Source of the DNA: RGIG5057 sp036653755
GTDB taxonomy: Bacteria > Bacillota > Clostridia > TANB77 > CAG-465
Reading direction: 5' to 3'
Assembly (NCBI GenBank): GCA_036653755.1
Contig: JAVVTJ010000030.1
Location: 1-13,931 of the forward strand
DNA length: 13,931 nucleotides
Part shown: one piece after another, positions 6,246-13,875 of the stretch
Numbering within the stretch: the stretch's first letter is position 1
Layout: each line of letters begins with the position of its first letter
Program-made: the position numbers and the translations under genes
The notes under the pieces: model-generated
Seen by the model: only the letters and a program-made list of their open reading frames with translations
What the model was told of the DNA's origin: nothing
Database searches by the model: none

Positions 6246-7744
6246 TTTGTGTTTAATACTCTTTGCTCTTGTGTCATTATTGATAATGCTTTTATATTTT
6301 CTATATTTAAACATAATTTATCAGAAAGTCTAGTTCCTAAATTAACATCAACTTTATAAAATAGTGCAACTGCTCTATATTGAAGTTTTAAATCTGCAAG
6401 TTTTAAACTACCACATAAATTATCTATCAAGATAATTTTTTCTTTATCACCCATTACTCTTCTATATAACTCTCCTGGTTGCTCAAAATCAATATCACTA
6501 CTAGGGAAAGTATGACGTGCAATAAAACCTGAAACATCAAAATCTGGCACTTTATAACATTTATCTTCATATACATCTTCATACGAATTAGGAAAATAAT
6601 TAAGTTTAGTATTACCTTGTGAGTTATCTGCCATAGTTCCATCTTTTTCATATGTAGTAAATAAAACTTTTGGTTTATTTACATCAAGTTCATTAACATT
6701 AGTTCCTACTCTATATCTATTTGCATCTGGATAAGCCATTAACCTTCCTTGTAATAATTTATCAGGTGATGGTCCAATTCCACGAACAAAATGTGAAGGA
6801 GAAAAAGCTGATTGTTCTATTTCAGTAAAAAAATTTTGGGGATTTTTATTTAAAACCATTCTTCCAAGTGGAATAAGTGGATAATCTTTATGATACCAAA
6901 CTTTTGTAACATCAAATGGATCAAATCTATATTTTTTAGCATCTTCTTTACTCATTATTTGTACATAAACTTTCCAAGAAGGAAAATTACCTTTTTTTAT
7001 ATTATCAAATAAATCACTAGCACTACTATCTGGATTAGTTGCAGATAATTTATCTGCTTCTTCTGAAGTATAATTTTCTATACATTGCTCTGTTTTAAAG
7101 TGATATTTTACCCAACAATAATCATTTTTTTCATTGTACCACATAAAAGTATTACTACCAAAGCCATGCATATGCCTGAAACCTTTTGGAATTCCTCTAT
7201 CTGAAAAAAGTATTATAACTTGGTGCATTGATTCTGGTGTTAATGATAAAAAGTCCCAAAACATATTAGGATTTTTTAAGTTACTTTGTGGATCTCTTTT
7301 TTGTGAATGTATAAAATCTGGAAATTTCATAGCATCACGTATAAAAAAAACTGGTGTATTATTTCCAACTAAATCATAATTACCATCTTCTGTATAAAAT
7401 TTAAGTGCAAATCCTCTTGGATCTCTTACTGAATCAGAAGATCCTTTCTCACCACCAACAGTAGAAAATCTAGCTAACATTTCTGTTTTTTTACCAACTT
7501 TTGAAAACATTTTTGCACATGTATATTTACTTAAATCATTAGTAACTTCAAAATATCCATAAGCACCTGACCCTTTAGCATGTACTACTCTCTCTGGTAT
7601 TCTTTCTCTATTGAAATGAGCTAATTTATTCATTAAATATGTATCTTCTATTACTGTAATTCCAGGTATACCAGTAGAAAGTGAAAAGTTATCACTAGAT
7701 ATACCAGCAGCTAGTTCATCTGTTATTTTCCTCAAATTAATCAC
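6242..7744 (-). CDS. katA: haem catalase (KatA type)
   Basis: Monofunctional haem catalase, cytoplasmic, converting hydrogen peroxide to water and oxygen. At 500 residues it is the normal length of small-subunit catalases. Landmarks: HFNRERIPERVVHAKGSG with the distal His at 55; DPRGFALKFYTEDGNYDLVGNN with the distal Asn at about 128; FIRDAMKFPDFIHSQKRDP; and RLMAYPDANRYR with the haem-ligand Tyr at 338. The C-terminal helical domain is present. The first possible start is GTG at 7744; TTG at 7735 is nearly as good, with GGGTGAT at 7746-7740 as ribosome site. Both lie inside or at the edge of a large palindrome. There is no CGG codon in the whole gene; arginine is mainly AGA, with CGT in FVRG. 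An oxidative-stress enzyme next to a Spo0A-linked gene is plausible for a spore former. A terminator follows. Confidence 0.96.
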   Translation of the reverse strand: MINLRKITDELAAGISSDNFSLSTGIPGITVIEDTYLMNKLAHFNRERIPERVVHAKGSGAYGYFEVTNDLSKYTCAKMFSKVGKKTEMLARFSTVGGEKGSSDSVRDPRGFALKFYTEDGNYDLVGNNTPVFFIRDAMKFPDFIHSQKRDPQSNLKNPNMFWDFLSLTPESMHQVIILFSDRGIPKGFRHMHGFGSNTFMWYNEKNDYCWVKYHFKTEQCIENYTSEEADKLSATNPDSSASDLFDNIKKGNFPSWKVYVQIMSKEDAKKYRFDPFDVTKVWYHKDYPLIPLGRMVLNKNPQNFFTEIEQSAFSPSHFVRGIGPSPDKLLQGRLMAYPDANRYRVGTNVNELDVNKPKVLFTTYEKDGTMADNSQGNTKLNYFPNSYEDVYEDKCYKVPDFDVSGFIARHTFPSSDIDFEQPGELYRRVMGDKEKIILIDNLCGSLKLADLKLQYRAVALFYKVDVNLGTRLSDKLCLNIENIKALSIMTQEQRVLNTK

Positions 7745-7775
7745 CCATTACATATTATGTAATGGGTGATTAATT
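7735..7775. promoter_or_regulatory. 41-bp palindrome over the catalase start
   Basis: Two 19-bp perfect arms (7735-7753 and 7757-7775; the minus-strand 3' arm contains ATGTAATGGGTGATTAA) around a three-base centre. The right-hand portion carries the GGGTGAT ribosome site and the GTG start of katA. In RNA it would be a strong hairpin that hides the start; in DNA it could be an operator. It is not followed by a U-run, so it is a poor terminator for the upstream gene. A TATAAT at 7777-7772 overlaps its edge and might be the katA -10, but no clear -35 accompanies it. Confidence 0.6.
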
Positions 7776-7824
7776 ATAACTATATACAGTTTTATATTAT
7801 TAATATTATATAATTTACTAAATT

Positions 7825-8301
7825 TTATAACTCTTTAATAACTACATTGTTTAACTTAGCTAATATTTCTTTAATCTCTACCTTAGTTTTACCATTATAC
7901 CAATTAGCATTATATTTAATTGTATCTCCGCTAACTTTAATGTTATAAAATAATGAATTATTTGCAAAATTTAAAGATTCGTTATATATTCTCATTTGCT
8001 CTTCATTATATCCTTTTTCTTCTGCTATTATATCTACTACTTTTCCATCTTTATTAAATATAATAAACTGCTCAATTGATATGTTTTTTGCTGGTAATTC
8101 TCCGTGCATACTCATATTATCATACAAACCTGTTGCATGTATAATTGAATACTCTGCTTTTACTGATACTTCTTTTTGTATAGGTATTACTTTGTTATTA
8201 TTAAACATATTTGGATTAAAGAAAACAAAGTATACCCCAAATGTTATAGCAGCAATGATGATTACTATGATTATTAGCCATAATATTTTTTGTTTATTCA
8301 T
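7825..8301 (-). CDS. hypothetical membrane-anchored protein (158 residues)
   Basis: Starts at ATG 8301 after AAGGTGGTGAG. Residues 1-6 are charged, 7-30 form a single hydrophobic segment (ILWLIIIVIIIAAITFGVYFVFF), and the rest is a soluble domain of about 125 residues outside the membrane by the positive-inside rule. There is no lipobox cysteine. The soluble part is strand- and helix-mixed (SVKAEYSIIHATGLYDNMSMHGELPAKN, FIIFNKDGKVVDIIAEEKGY). I do not recognise a family. It is transcribed from its own promoter just after the M16 operon, with katA 80 bases downstream; there is no sign that it works with either. Confidence 0.75.
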   Translation of the reverse strand: MNKQKILWLIIIVIIIAAITFGVYFVFFNPNMFNNNKVIPIQKEVSVKAEYSIIHATGLYDNMSMHGELPAKNISIEQFIIFNKDGKVVDIIAEEKGYNEEQMRIYNESLNFANNSLFYNIKVSGDTIKYNANWYNGKTKVEIKEILAKLNNVVIKEL

Positions 8302-8324
8302 AAAATACTCACCACCTTTATTAT

Positions 8325-8352
8325 ATTATATACCTTTTTTATTTTTTTTCAA
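8325..8352 (-). promoter_or_regulatory. candidate sigma-A promoter of the 158-residue membrane protein gene
   Basis: TTGAAA (8352-8347), a 16-base A-rich spacer, and TATAAT (8330-8325); the start would be near 8318, leaving a short leader with the AAGGTGGTGAG ribosome site. A second TTGACA at 8386-8381 has no well spaced -10. Confidence 0.5.
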
Positions 8353-8399
8353 TATATTTATGTGCCTAGTTGCCAAATGCTGTCAAAATATGTTATATT

Positions 8400-9692
8400 T
8401 TATTTTACAACTGAGTAAACTTTACTTTCATCTGTTAATAAATTTAAAAAATCAGTTATATCATTTTCAGTTATATTGTTTAATATTTCTATATCGTAAT
8501 ACAACGTATTTGCATTTAAAATACTATCTATTATTCTTCTATAACTATTATTTAAATCTTCTGACATTAATATGTTTTCGCCTATTTTTTTTCTTTTTAT
8601 ATTGTTAAATAGTTTTAAATTTATTTTTTCATTTTTAATATTATTTATATATTCTGTAATGTCTTCCATAATTTTTTGTGGATTACTTGAAGATGTTGAT
8701 ATTAATATATGAGAAATTGTTTTAGTTCCTTCATAGATAAAATCTATATCATCATTTACAAGTGAATTATTATATTCCTTTTCATAAAAAGAAGAACTTT
8801 TAGAAAAATACATTTCAGATATAATCTCCGAAATAACTTCTCTTTTTATTATTTCATTTTTTTCTACTAAATCTAATTTATATCCAATAGATATTTGTGG
8901 CATATATATACCCATATTTTTTTCTATTTTTTTTTCTAATATATTACTAGGTTCATCAGGATAATATTTTATTATTTCTTTCTTTTTTGTTTCTTTTTCA
9001 TATAACGATAAGTTTTGCTTAATTATATTAATTGTATTTTGAACATCTACATCACCTATTATAACCATAAACATATTATTTGGATTATAAAAAGTGTTAT
9101 AACATGTATACAATACATCTTTATCAATATGTGATATACTTTCTATTGTTCCTGCTATATCAATTCTAACAGGATTATTTATATACATAGCTCTTAATGT
9201 ATTAAAATACACCATAAAATTAGGATCATCATCATACATAGATATTTCTTGACCTATTATTCCTTGTTCTTTATTAACATTTTCAGTAGTAAAATATGGT
9301 GTTTTAACTAATTTTATTAACATTTCTAAACCTGTTTTAAACTTAGAGATTGTTTCAAAAAAATATACTGTATGATCAAATGATGTATAAGCATTTGCAG
9401 ATATTCCTTCTTTTGAAAATAAATCTAAAGCATTTTCTCCTTCTTGTTCAAATAATTTATGTTCTAAAAAATGTGCTATACCATCAGGAACTGTAATTCT
9501 TTTTCCATCTTCTATATTTACAAAATCATTATTTAAAGAACCATATTTTGTTCCAAACATACCTATTTTTTTTGTAAATCCATCTTTTTTACAAATATAT
9601 ATATCTAAACCGTTATCTAATTTTGTTTTATATACTTTTTCTTTTAAAATTTCATTCTCAATAACAGAAATATTATTTTCCAAATTCTTCAC
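8400..9692 (-). CDS. ymfH: M16 zinc metallopeptidase, catalytic subunit (YmfH-like)
   Basis: A 430-residue M16 family peptidase with the inverted zinc motif HFLEH at 74-78 (two His ligands and the general-base Glu) and a third-ligand Glu in GIIGQEI near 149. The opening KTKLDNGLDIYICKKDGFTKKIGMFGTKYGS matches the YmfH branch. The frame opens with GTG at 9692, overlapping the upstream gene by 20 bases; the ribosome site there (AGGCG) is crowded, so TTG at 9683 is a possible alternative. As in Bacillus subtilis, where ymfF and ymfH are adjacent, it follows a non-catalytic partner, and the two likely act as a heterodimer. Substrate unknown; relatives AlbE/AlbF process subtilosin, but no peptide precursor is visible here. 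No CGG codon and no frame defect. Confidence 0.9.
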   Translation of the reverse strand: MKNLENNISVIENEILKEKVYKTKLDNGLDIYICKKDGFTKKIGMFGTKYGSLNNDFVNIEDGKRITVPDGIAHFLEHKLFEQEGENALDLFSKEGISANAYTSFDHTVYFFETISKFKTGLEMLIKLVKTPYFTTENVNKEQGIIGQEISMYDDDPNFMVYFNTLRAMYINNPVRIDIAGTIESISHIDKDVLYTCYNTFYNPNNMFMVIIGDVDVQNTINIIKQNLSLYEKETKKKEIIKYYPDEPSNILEKKIEKNMGIYMPQISIGYKLDLVEKNEIIKREVISEIISEMYFSKSSSFYEKEYNNSLVNDDIDFIYEGTKTISHILISTSSSNPQKIMEDITEYINNIKNEKINLKLFNNIKRKKIGENILMSEDLNNSYRRIIDSILNANTLYYDIEILNNITENDITDFLNLLTDESKVYSVVK

Positions 9693-10929
9693 CGCCTAAC
9701 AGATATATTAATTCTACATTTATTCTATTTGCTACTTCTTCTACATCTTTAATTGTTATTTTATTTATACCATATATTATATCATCAACTGTTAAATTAG
9801 TACAATCTAATGCATTAGTATATTCTAATTTTGCAAGAGATATTTTAGAATCTTTCCACTCTAATAAATCACTTGTTAAAGATTCTTTAGCTGCTAAAAT
9901 TTCTTCTGATGTTATATTACAATTTTTCATATCATTGATTTGTTCTAATATTACTTGTTTTGCTTTTTCAAAATTTTTCTCTTCAATACCTGCATAAATT
10001 ATATATATACCTTTAAATCTATAATATCTTGATTTGGTTGTATATGCTAATGACTCTTTTTCTCTTACATTTTGAAATAACTTTGAACTTGGTGTTCCCC
10101 CTAATATACTGTTATATACATTAAGTGCATAAAAATCTTCATATTTTAAATCACTTACTTTCATACCAACAGTAATAACAGCCTGATTTGTTTGAACTTT
10201 TTCAACTACTTCTTCAATTTTATCTTTTTTTATAGTTTTATTTTGATTAATTAATTGGTTAATTTCAAATTTAGAATTTAATTTATCATTAAATATATTT
10301 GTAATATCATTTTGTATATTTTCATAACCATTTAAATTTCCAGAAACAATAACAGCAATACTTGAATTTTCTAACATATCTATATATTTATTATTAACAT
10401 CTGTTAATGTTACATTTTTAGCATCTTCTAAATTACCATATACATATGTACCAAAAGGCTCATTTTTACATAATAACTCTTCTGTTTTAAGTACAGCATA
10501 TCTTAACTTTTCATCTTTTCTTGTTTGTATTTTTTCTATAACAAAACTTTTTTCTCTTTCAAATATATCTTTATTAAAACTAGAATTTATATAATTTGGT
10601 TTATATATTATTTCATATAACAAATTAATAGCTTTCAAAACAATATCTTCATTGTTTGGTAAAAACTTTTTATTTACACATTCTATTCTAAATTCTATAT
10701 TTAATAAATCTCCTATTTTTTCTATATTTACATCAAAATTTGTTCCATATAACTCATTTAAATATTCTTCAATTTCTTTACTTGTTTTATATTTTTCGCA
10801 TCCTTTAGAAAGTACTAAACTTGTAACTACACTAGTTGATACTTCTTCTTTTTTAATTGGAAAAGTAAAGTTATATGACAAATATATACTTTTAAATTTA
10901 TTATCATTAATTACATGTATATTATTCAA
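9673..10929 (-). CDS. ymfF: M16 peptidase-like protein, non-catalytic partner (YmfF-like)
   Basis: A 418-residue M16-fold protein lacking HxxEH: the corresponding stretch reads VVTSLVLSKGCEKYKTSKEIEEYLNELYG. The C-terminal half keeps the substrate-binding pattern LFQNVREKESLAY of M16 enzymes (the R/Y motif). This split between catalytic and R/Y subunits is the standard M16B heterodimer. The start is TTG at 10929, eight bases after AGGAG, which overlaps the yqeY stop; no in-frame ATG lies near. It overlaps the next gene by 20 bases, so the subunits are made together. Target peptide unknown. Confidence 0.88.
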   Translation of the reverse strand: MNNIHVINDNKFKSIYLSYNFTFPIKKEEVSTSVVTSLVLSKGCEKYKTSKEIEEYLNELYGTNFDVNIEKIGDLLNIEFRIECVNKKFLPNNEDIVLKAINLLYEIIYKPNYINSSFNKDIFEREKSFVIEKIQTRKDEKLRYAVLKTEELLCKNEPFGTYVYGNLEDAKNVTLTDVNNKYIDMLENSSIAVIVSGNLNGYENIQNDITNIFNDKLNSKFEINQLINQNKTIKKDKIEEVVEKVQTNQAVITVGMKVSDLKYEDFYALNVYNSILGGTPSSKLFQNVREKESLAYTTKSRYYRFKGIYIIYAGIEEKNFEKAKQVILEQINDMKNCNITSEEILAAKESLTSDLLEWKDSKISLAKLEYTNALDCTNLTVDDIIYGINKITIKDVEEVANRINVELIYLLGGEEFGK

Positions 10930-10940
10930 TATATTATCTC

Positions 10941-11378
10941 CTATCCTAATAATTCTTTAACTATATTACTTACTAATTTACCATCAGCTTTACCTAATGT
11001 TTTTTGTTTTAAATCTTGCATAACTTTACCCATATCTCTTGGAGTAGATGCTCCTGTATTTATAATAGATTCTTTAACTAATTTTAATACATCTTCTTGT
11101 GTTAATTGTTTTGGTATATATTTATTTAGAATTTCTATTTCTTTATTTAAATCTTCTACTAAATCATATCTTTCAACTTTTTCAAATTCTATAATTGATT
11201 CTCTTCTTTTTTTAACCTCTTTTGTAGCAATAATTTGCATTTCATCATCAGTTAAAACTTTTTGTTCATCTTTTTCTATTTGTAATATAGCAGCTCTAAG
11301 TAGTGTAATAGTATTTTTTTTAATTTCATCTTTTTCTCTCATAGCTATTTTTAATTCATTTAATAACATTTCTTTCAT
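10941..11378 (-). CDS. yqeY: YqeY/GatB-like protein
   Basis: A 145-residue protein of the GatB/YqeY family: LLNELKIAMREKDEIKKNTITLLRAAI, KEVKKRRESIIEFEKVERYDLVEDLNKEIEILNKYIPKQL, and the C-terminal GASTPRDMGKVMQDLKQKTLGKADGKLVSNIVKELLG. YqeY is a helical protein related to the tail of the amidotransferase subunit GatB, suggested to act on tRNA, but its role is not established. ATG 11378 is chosen since the GAAGGG ribosome site overlaps the earlier in-frame ATG at 11387. In the operon it lies between tagO and the M16 genes, 39 bases after the former and 11 before the latter. Confidence 0.93.
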   Translation of the reverse strand: MKEMLLNELKIAMREKDEIKKNTITLLRAAILQIEKDEQKVLTDDEMQIIATKEVKKRRESIIEFEKVERYDLVEDLNKEIEILNKYIPKQLTQEDVLKLVKESIINTGASTPRDMGKVMQDLKQKTLGKADGKLVSNIVKELLG

Positions 11379-11417
11379 AAATAACATCCCTTCTTTTATA
11401 TTATATATTAATAATAT

Positions 11418-12555
11418 TTATTTATCCTTTTTATTATCAATTTTTTCTAATCCTTTATCATTTGATTCTTCTTTTATTTTTTCATCTTCTTTGCTACCTA
11501 TTTGTTTTGTATGTTTTTGTTTTAATGTAGTTATATATCCTAAAGCAATAAAAGTAATAGTAGCACAAATTAATAATATTAATTTATATATATCCGCAGA
11601 TATTATAGTAACTGCTATTATACAAAGAATACTTGTTACTGTATATAATATTAATACAGCTTGTTTTTGATTAAATCCATGTTTTAATAATCTATGATGA
11701 ACATGACCACCATCTGGGCTAAGCATTGGTTTACCCGCTATAAATCTTCTAATCATTGCAAATAAAGTATCAAATATTGGTACACCTAACGTAAGTATTG
11801 GCGCAATTATAGCAATTAAAGTATAACCTTTTGCAAATCCCATAATTGACACACATGCTAGTGTAAATCCTAAAAAATTTGAACCTACATCACCCATAAA
11901 TGTTTTTGCAGGATTAAAATTATATGGTAAAAATCCAAGTGCAGCACCGAAGTAATACTGCTGTTATAACAATAGCTTCTAAACTTGCAGAAGTTGTAAT
12001 AAATATTGTAAGAAGTGCAGTAGCTGATATTACAGATATTCCTGCTGCTAAACCATCTAATCCATCTATTAAATTTACTGCGTTTGTAAGTCCTATTATC
12101 CAAATAAGAGTTACTGGAAAAGATAAAAATCCAAAATCGATTAAATCAGTGTATATAAATGGTATTTTTATACCTTCAATTGCAATACCAAAAAAATAAA
12201 CAACAATAGCTGCAACTAATTGAAATACAAATTTATATCTTGCTCTTAAATTTATAGCATCATCAATAAACCCCATTGAAGATATGATTATAGCACCTAT
12301 TGCAAATCCAACAAACTTTTTATTTAAAGATATAGTTGGTATATTCATTGTAATTAAACAATATACTGCAAGTCCTAAAAACATAGAAATTACTATTGCT
12401 AAACCACCTATTCTAGGCATTGGTTTAACATGAACTCTTCTACTATCCTTTGGAATATCCACAAATCCAAATTTATTTGCAAACTTAATTGTAAGTGGAG
12501 TTATAATAAGAGCAAATAAAAATGTAAGTATAATTATAAAATATACTATTCCCAT
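11418..12555 (-). CDS. tagO: TagO/WecA-type undecaprenyl-phosphate sugar-phosphate transferase, read through a +1 shift at CGG (11949-11947)
   Basis: Polytopic membrane enzyme that moves a sugar-1-phosphate (usually GlcNAc-1-P) from a UDP-sugar to undecaprenyl phosphate, starting teichoic acid or other surface glycan synthesis. ATG 12555 overlaps the rpiB stop (ATGGGAATAG). Codons 1-202 reach CTT at 11952-11950; skipping C at 11949 and reading GGT GCT GCA CTT GGA gives 176 more residues, 378 in all, somewhat longer than usual because of a charged tail of about 35 residues. Motifs: DD at 98-99 (GFIDDAINLRARYKF), NAVNLIDGLDGLAAG at 158-172, FMGDVGS at 219-225, and HVHH at 284-287. All motifs are intact. 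Without the shift the product ends eight residues after CGG, in a membrane region, losing the MGDVGS and HVHH motifs. A frame starting at 11897 is only the downstream half. Confidence 0.9.
11947..11949 (-). other. putative +1 recoding site 3: CTT CGG T in the TagO-type gene
   Basis: CTT CGG TGC TGC in frame 0; with the C skipped, CTT GGT GCT GCA CTT GGA TTT TTA CCA encodes LGAALGFLP, the normal lead-in to the FMGDVGS motif. The pattern T-C-GGN is the same as at 386 and 3510, in a different operon. The start codon and the rest of the gene are undamaged. Confidence 0.8.
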
Positions 12556-13016
12556 ATATTACACCCAAACTTTTCTTCCATATCTTTTATTTTATTTATT
12601 CTTCTTAAATGTCTTTCTTTTGAAAATTCTGTATTTATATATGTCTTTACCATTTTTTCAATTAATGTTTTATCTGTAGAATATTCTAATCTACCACCTA
12701 AACATAAAACATTAGAATTATTATCTTTTTTAACCATACTTGCAGTATACTCATTAAAACAAGGTGTAGCAATTATGCCTTTTATCTTATTACAAGCAAC
12801 AGATATACCAATACCTGTACCACATATTGCTATTCCTAAATTTTCATTATTTTCTAAAACATTTTTACAAATATTTATAGCAACATCTGTATAATCATCA
12901 TCTTTATTATACACATAATTTGTAACATCTAAATATTTTATTTTGTTTTCTTCTAAATAATTTATTACCCTTTTTTTTAAATCAAAACCTGCATGATCTG
13001 CACCAATTATTATCAT
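12546..13016 (-). CDS. rpiB: ribose-5-phosphate isomerase B
   Basis: A 156-residue RpiB/LacAB-family sugar isomerase of the pentose phosphate pathway, interconverting ribose 5-phosphate and ribulose 5-phosphate. It shows GADHAGFDLKK (substrate phosphate region with Asp7, His8), CGTGIGISVACNK with the catalytic Cys at 65, and SNVLCLGGR. ATG 13016 follows AAGGATGTGAATTT. The order phosphatase then rpiB is the same as ywlE-ywlF in Bacillus subtilis, and its last bases overlap tagO. Nothing odd in sequence; allose- or other aldose-phosphate specificity cannot be excluded. Confidence 0.94.
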   Translation of the reverse strand: MIIIGADHAGFDLKKRVINYLEENKIKYLDVTNYVYNKDDDYTDVAINICKNVLENNENLGIAICGTGIGISVACNKIKGIIATPCFNEYTASMVKKDNNSNVLCLGGRLEYSTDKTLIEKMVKTYINTEFSKERHLRRINKIKDMEEKFGCNIWE

Positions 13017-13028
13017 AAATTCACATCC

Positions 13029-13484
13029 TTAAAATATTTCTAATAGTTTATCCACATTATCAACAATTGAAGTTGCAATATTTTTATAAATTTGAATATC
13101 AAATCCCCATGGATCATCGATATCTAAATATTTATCATTAGTTTTTGTATATTCTTTTAATGTAAATACTTTACCTATTAACTTTGGATATAATTTTAAT
13201 ATATTTTCTTTTTGTATAACTGTCATTGTTATAATTAAATCATATTGTAAAATATTTGAATTATATATATTAGTAGCTCTATGATTAGTTAAATCTACAT
13301 TATATTTTTTCATAACATCAATTGCATTTAATGTTGATTTCTGACTATTTATTGCATTAGTTCCACATGAAGAAATTAAATATTCATCTTGCCTATTTAA
13401 CTCATATACTTTTTTTTGCATATATCCATGTGCCATTGCACTTCTACAAATATTACCTGTACATACAAACATAATACTTTTCAA
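13029..13484 (-). CDS. low-molecular-weight protein phosphatase (YwlE-like position)
   Basis: A 151-residue low-molecular-weight phosphatase with the P-loop CTGNICRS (Cys8, Arg14) and the C-terminal general-acid motif DDPWG. The start TTG at 13484 gives MKSIMFVCTGN, the usual beginning; earlier in-frame ATG at 13502 lies at or before the predicted transcription start. AGGAAG precedes the TTG. It leads the operon and is next to rpiB as ywlE is in Bacillus subtilis. Residue 12 is Ile where the protein-arginine phosphatase YwlE has Thr (its Thr11), a position known to favour phosphoarginine; Ile is typical of tyrosine phosphatases. So it may be a tyrosine phosphatase despite its context. I therefore give no gene symbol. 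Confidence 0.9.
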   Translation of the reverse strand: MKSIMFVCTGNICRSAMAHGYMQKKVYELNRQDEYLISSCGTNAINSQKSTLNAIDVMKKYNVDLTNHRATNIYNSNILQYDLIITMTVIQKENILKLYPKLIGKVFTLKEYTKTNDKYLDIDDPWGFDIQIYKNIATSIVDNVDKLLEIF

Positions 13485-13506
13485 ACTATCACTTCCTAGC
13501 ATTTAT

Positions 13507-13535
13507 ATTATACCAACTTATATATCAATTATCAA
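13507..13535 (-). promoter_or_regulatory. sigma-A promoter of the phosphatase-rpiB-tagO-yqeY-M16 operon
   Basis: TTGATA (13535-13530), 17 bases, TATAAT (13512-13507). Transcription should begin near 13500, so the ATG at 13502 is not usable and TTG 13484 is favoured. All six genes downstream follow with gaps of at most 39 bases or overlaps. Confidence 0.75.
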
Positions 13536-13582
13536 TACTTACATTAAAAATAGCGTTTGTTTTAAACAATTATAATAAAATT

Positions 13583-13618
13583 AAAAAAGTAACGTTATAT
13601 ATATAACGTTACTTTTTT
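13583..13618 (-). terminator. bidirectional intrinsic terminator
   Basis: A perfect 24-bp palindrome (GTAACGTTATAT and its complement, 13589-13612) flanked by six A on one side and at least six T on the other. In the minus direction it stops the 57-residue gene, whose stop codon abuts it, before the next operon promoter. Confidence 0.8.
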
Positions 13619-13791
13619 TAATACTTTTCTAATTCCTTATCAAAAATTTTTTTAAAAGTGTCTTTTTCTTTATTTCTTTGTACATCAAAATCTGATTTTT
13701 TTACATCATTAGATTCTTTTTTAAAATAATCATGATGGTTAATTGGAAAAACTTTTGGAACAATAGTATATTCTATTTTATCAGTAGTCAT
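13618..13791 (-). CDS. small hypothetical protein (57 residues)
   Basis: ATG at 13791 follows AGGAGC with good spacing; the stop TAA at 13620-13618 abuts the terminator. A sigma-A promoter lies directly upstream, so a complete single-gene unit is present. The product, MTTDKIEYTIVPKVFPINHH then a highly charged segment rich in Lys, Asp and Glu (KKESNDVKKSDFDVQRNKEKD) ending FDKELEKY, has no cysteine, signal or membrane segment. I recognise no family. Signals for both transcription and translation make it a likely real gene. Confidence 0.75.
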   Translation of the reverse strand: MTTDKIEYTIVPKVFPINHHDYFKKESNDVKKSDFDVQRNKEKDTFKKIFDKELEKY

Positions 13792-13823
13792 TAGACCAGC
13801 TCCTTTTTTAAAATAATATATAT

Positions 13824-13852
13824 ATTATATCATATTTTTTAAACAATGTAAA
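13824..13852 (-). promoter_or_regulatory. sigma-A promoter of the 57-residue gene
   Basis: TTTACA (13852-13847), 17 bases, TATAAT (13829-13824). Start near 13817; the leader carries AGGAGC before ATG 13791. Confidence 0.7.
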
Positions 13853-13875
13853 TAACAATTATATTAGTTTATATA

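Noticed and set aside
7772..7830. PerR or Fur box upstream of catalase
   Set aside because: Only generic AT-rich near-palindromes such as TATTATTAATATTATA; no convincing match to the PerR consensus.
8081..8608. Plus-strand open frames inside minus-strand genes (also 952-1155, 1238-1495, 7134-7379, 10652-10960, 10915-11670, 11924-12199)
   Set aside because: Reverse-strand shadows of well supported genes in AT-rich DNA, without ribosome sites or recognisable motifs.
11418..11897. Independent short gene starting MGDVGSNFLGF
   Set aside because: MGDVGS is an internal motif of the TagO/WecA-type enzyme; the residues before it are present upstream in the same frame back to the shift site.
384..11949. 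Three unrelated pseudogenes or sequencing errors
   Set aside because: Same sequence context and same +1 direction in all three, no other lesions, and out-of-frame CGG unaffected. Not fully excluded without raw reads.
384..11949. CGG reassigned to another amino acid such as Trp or Gln
   Set aside because: A one-codon reassignment would not repair the frame; all three genes need one base removed, so simple reassignment does not explain them.
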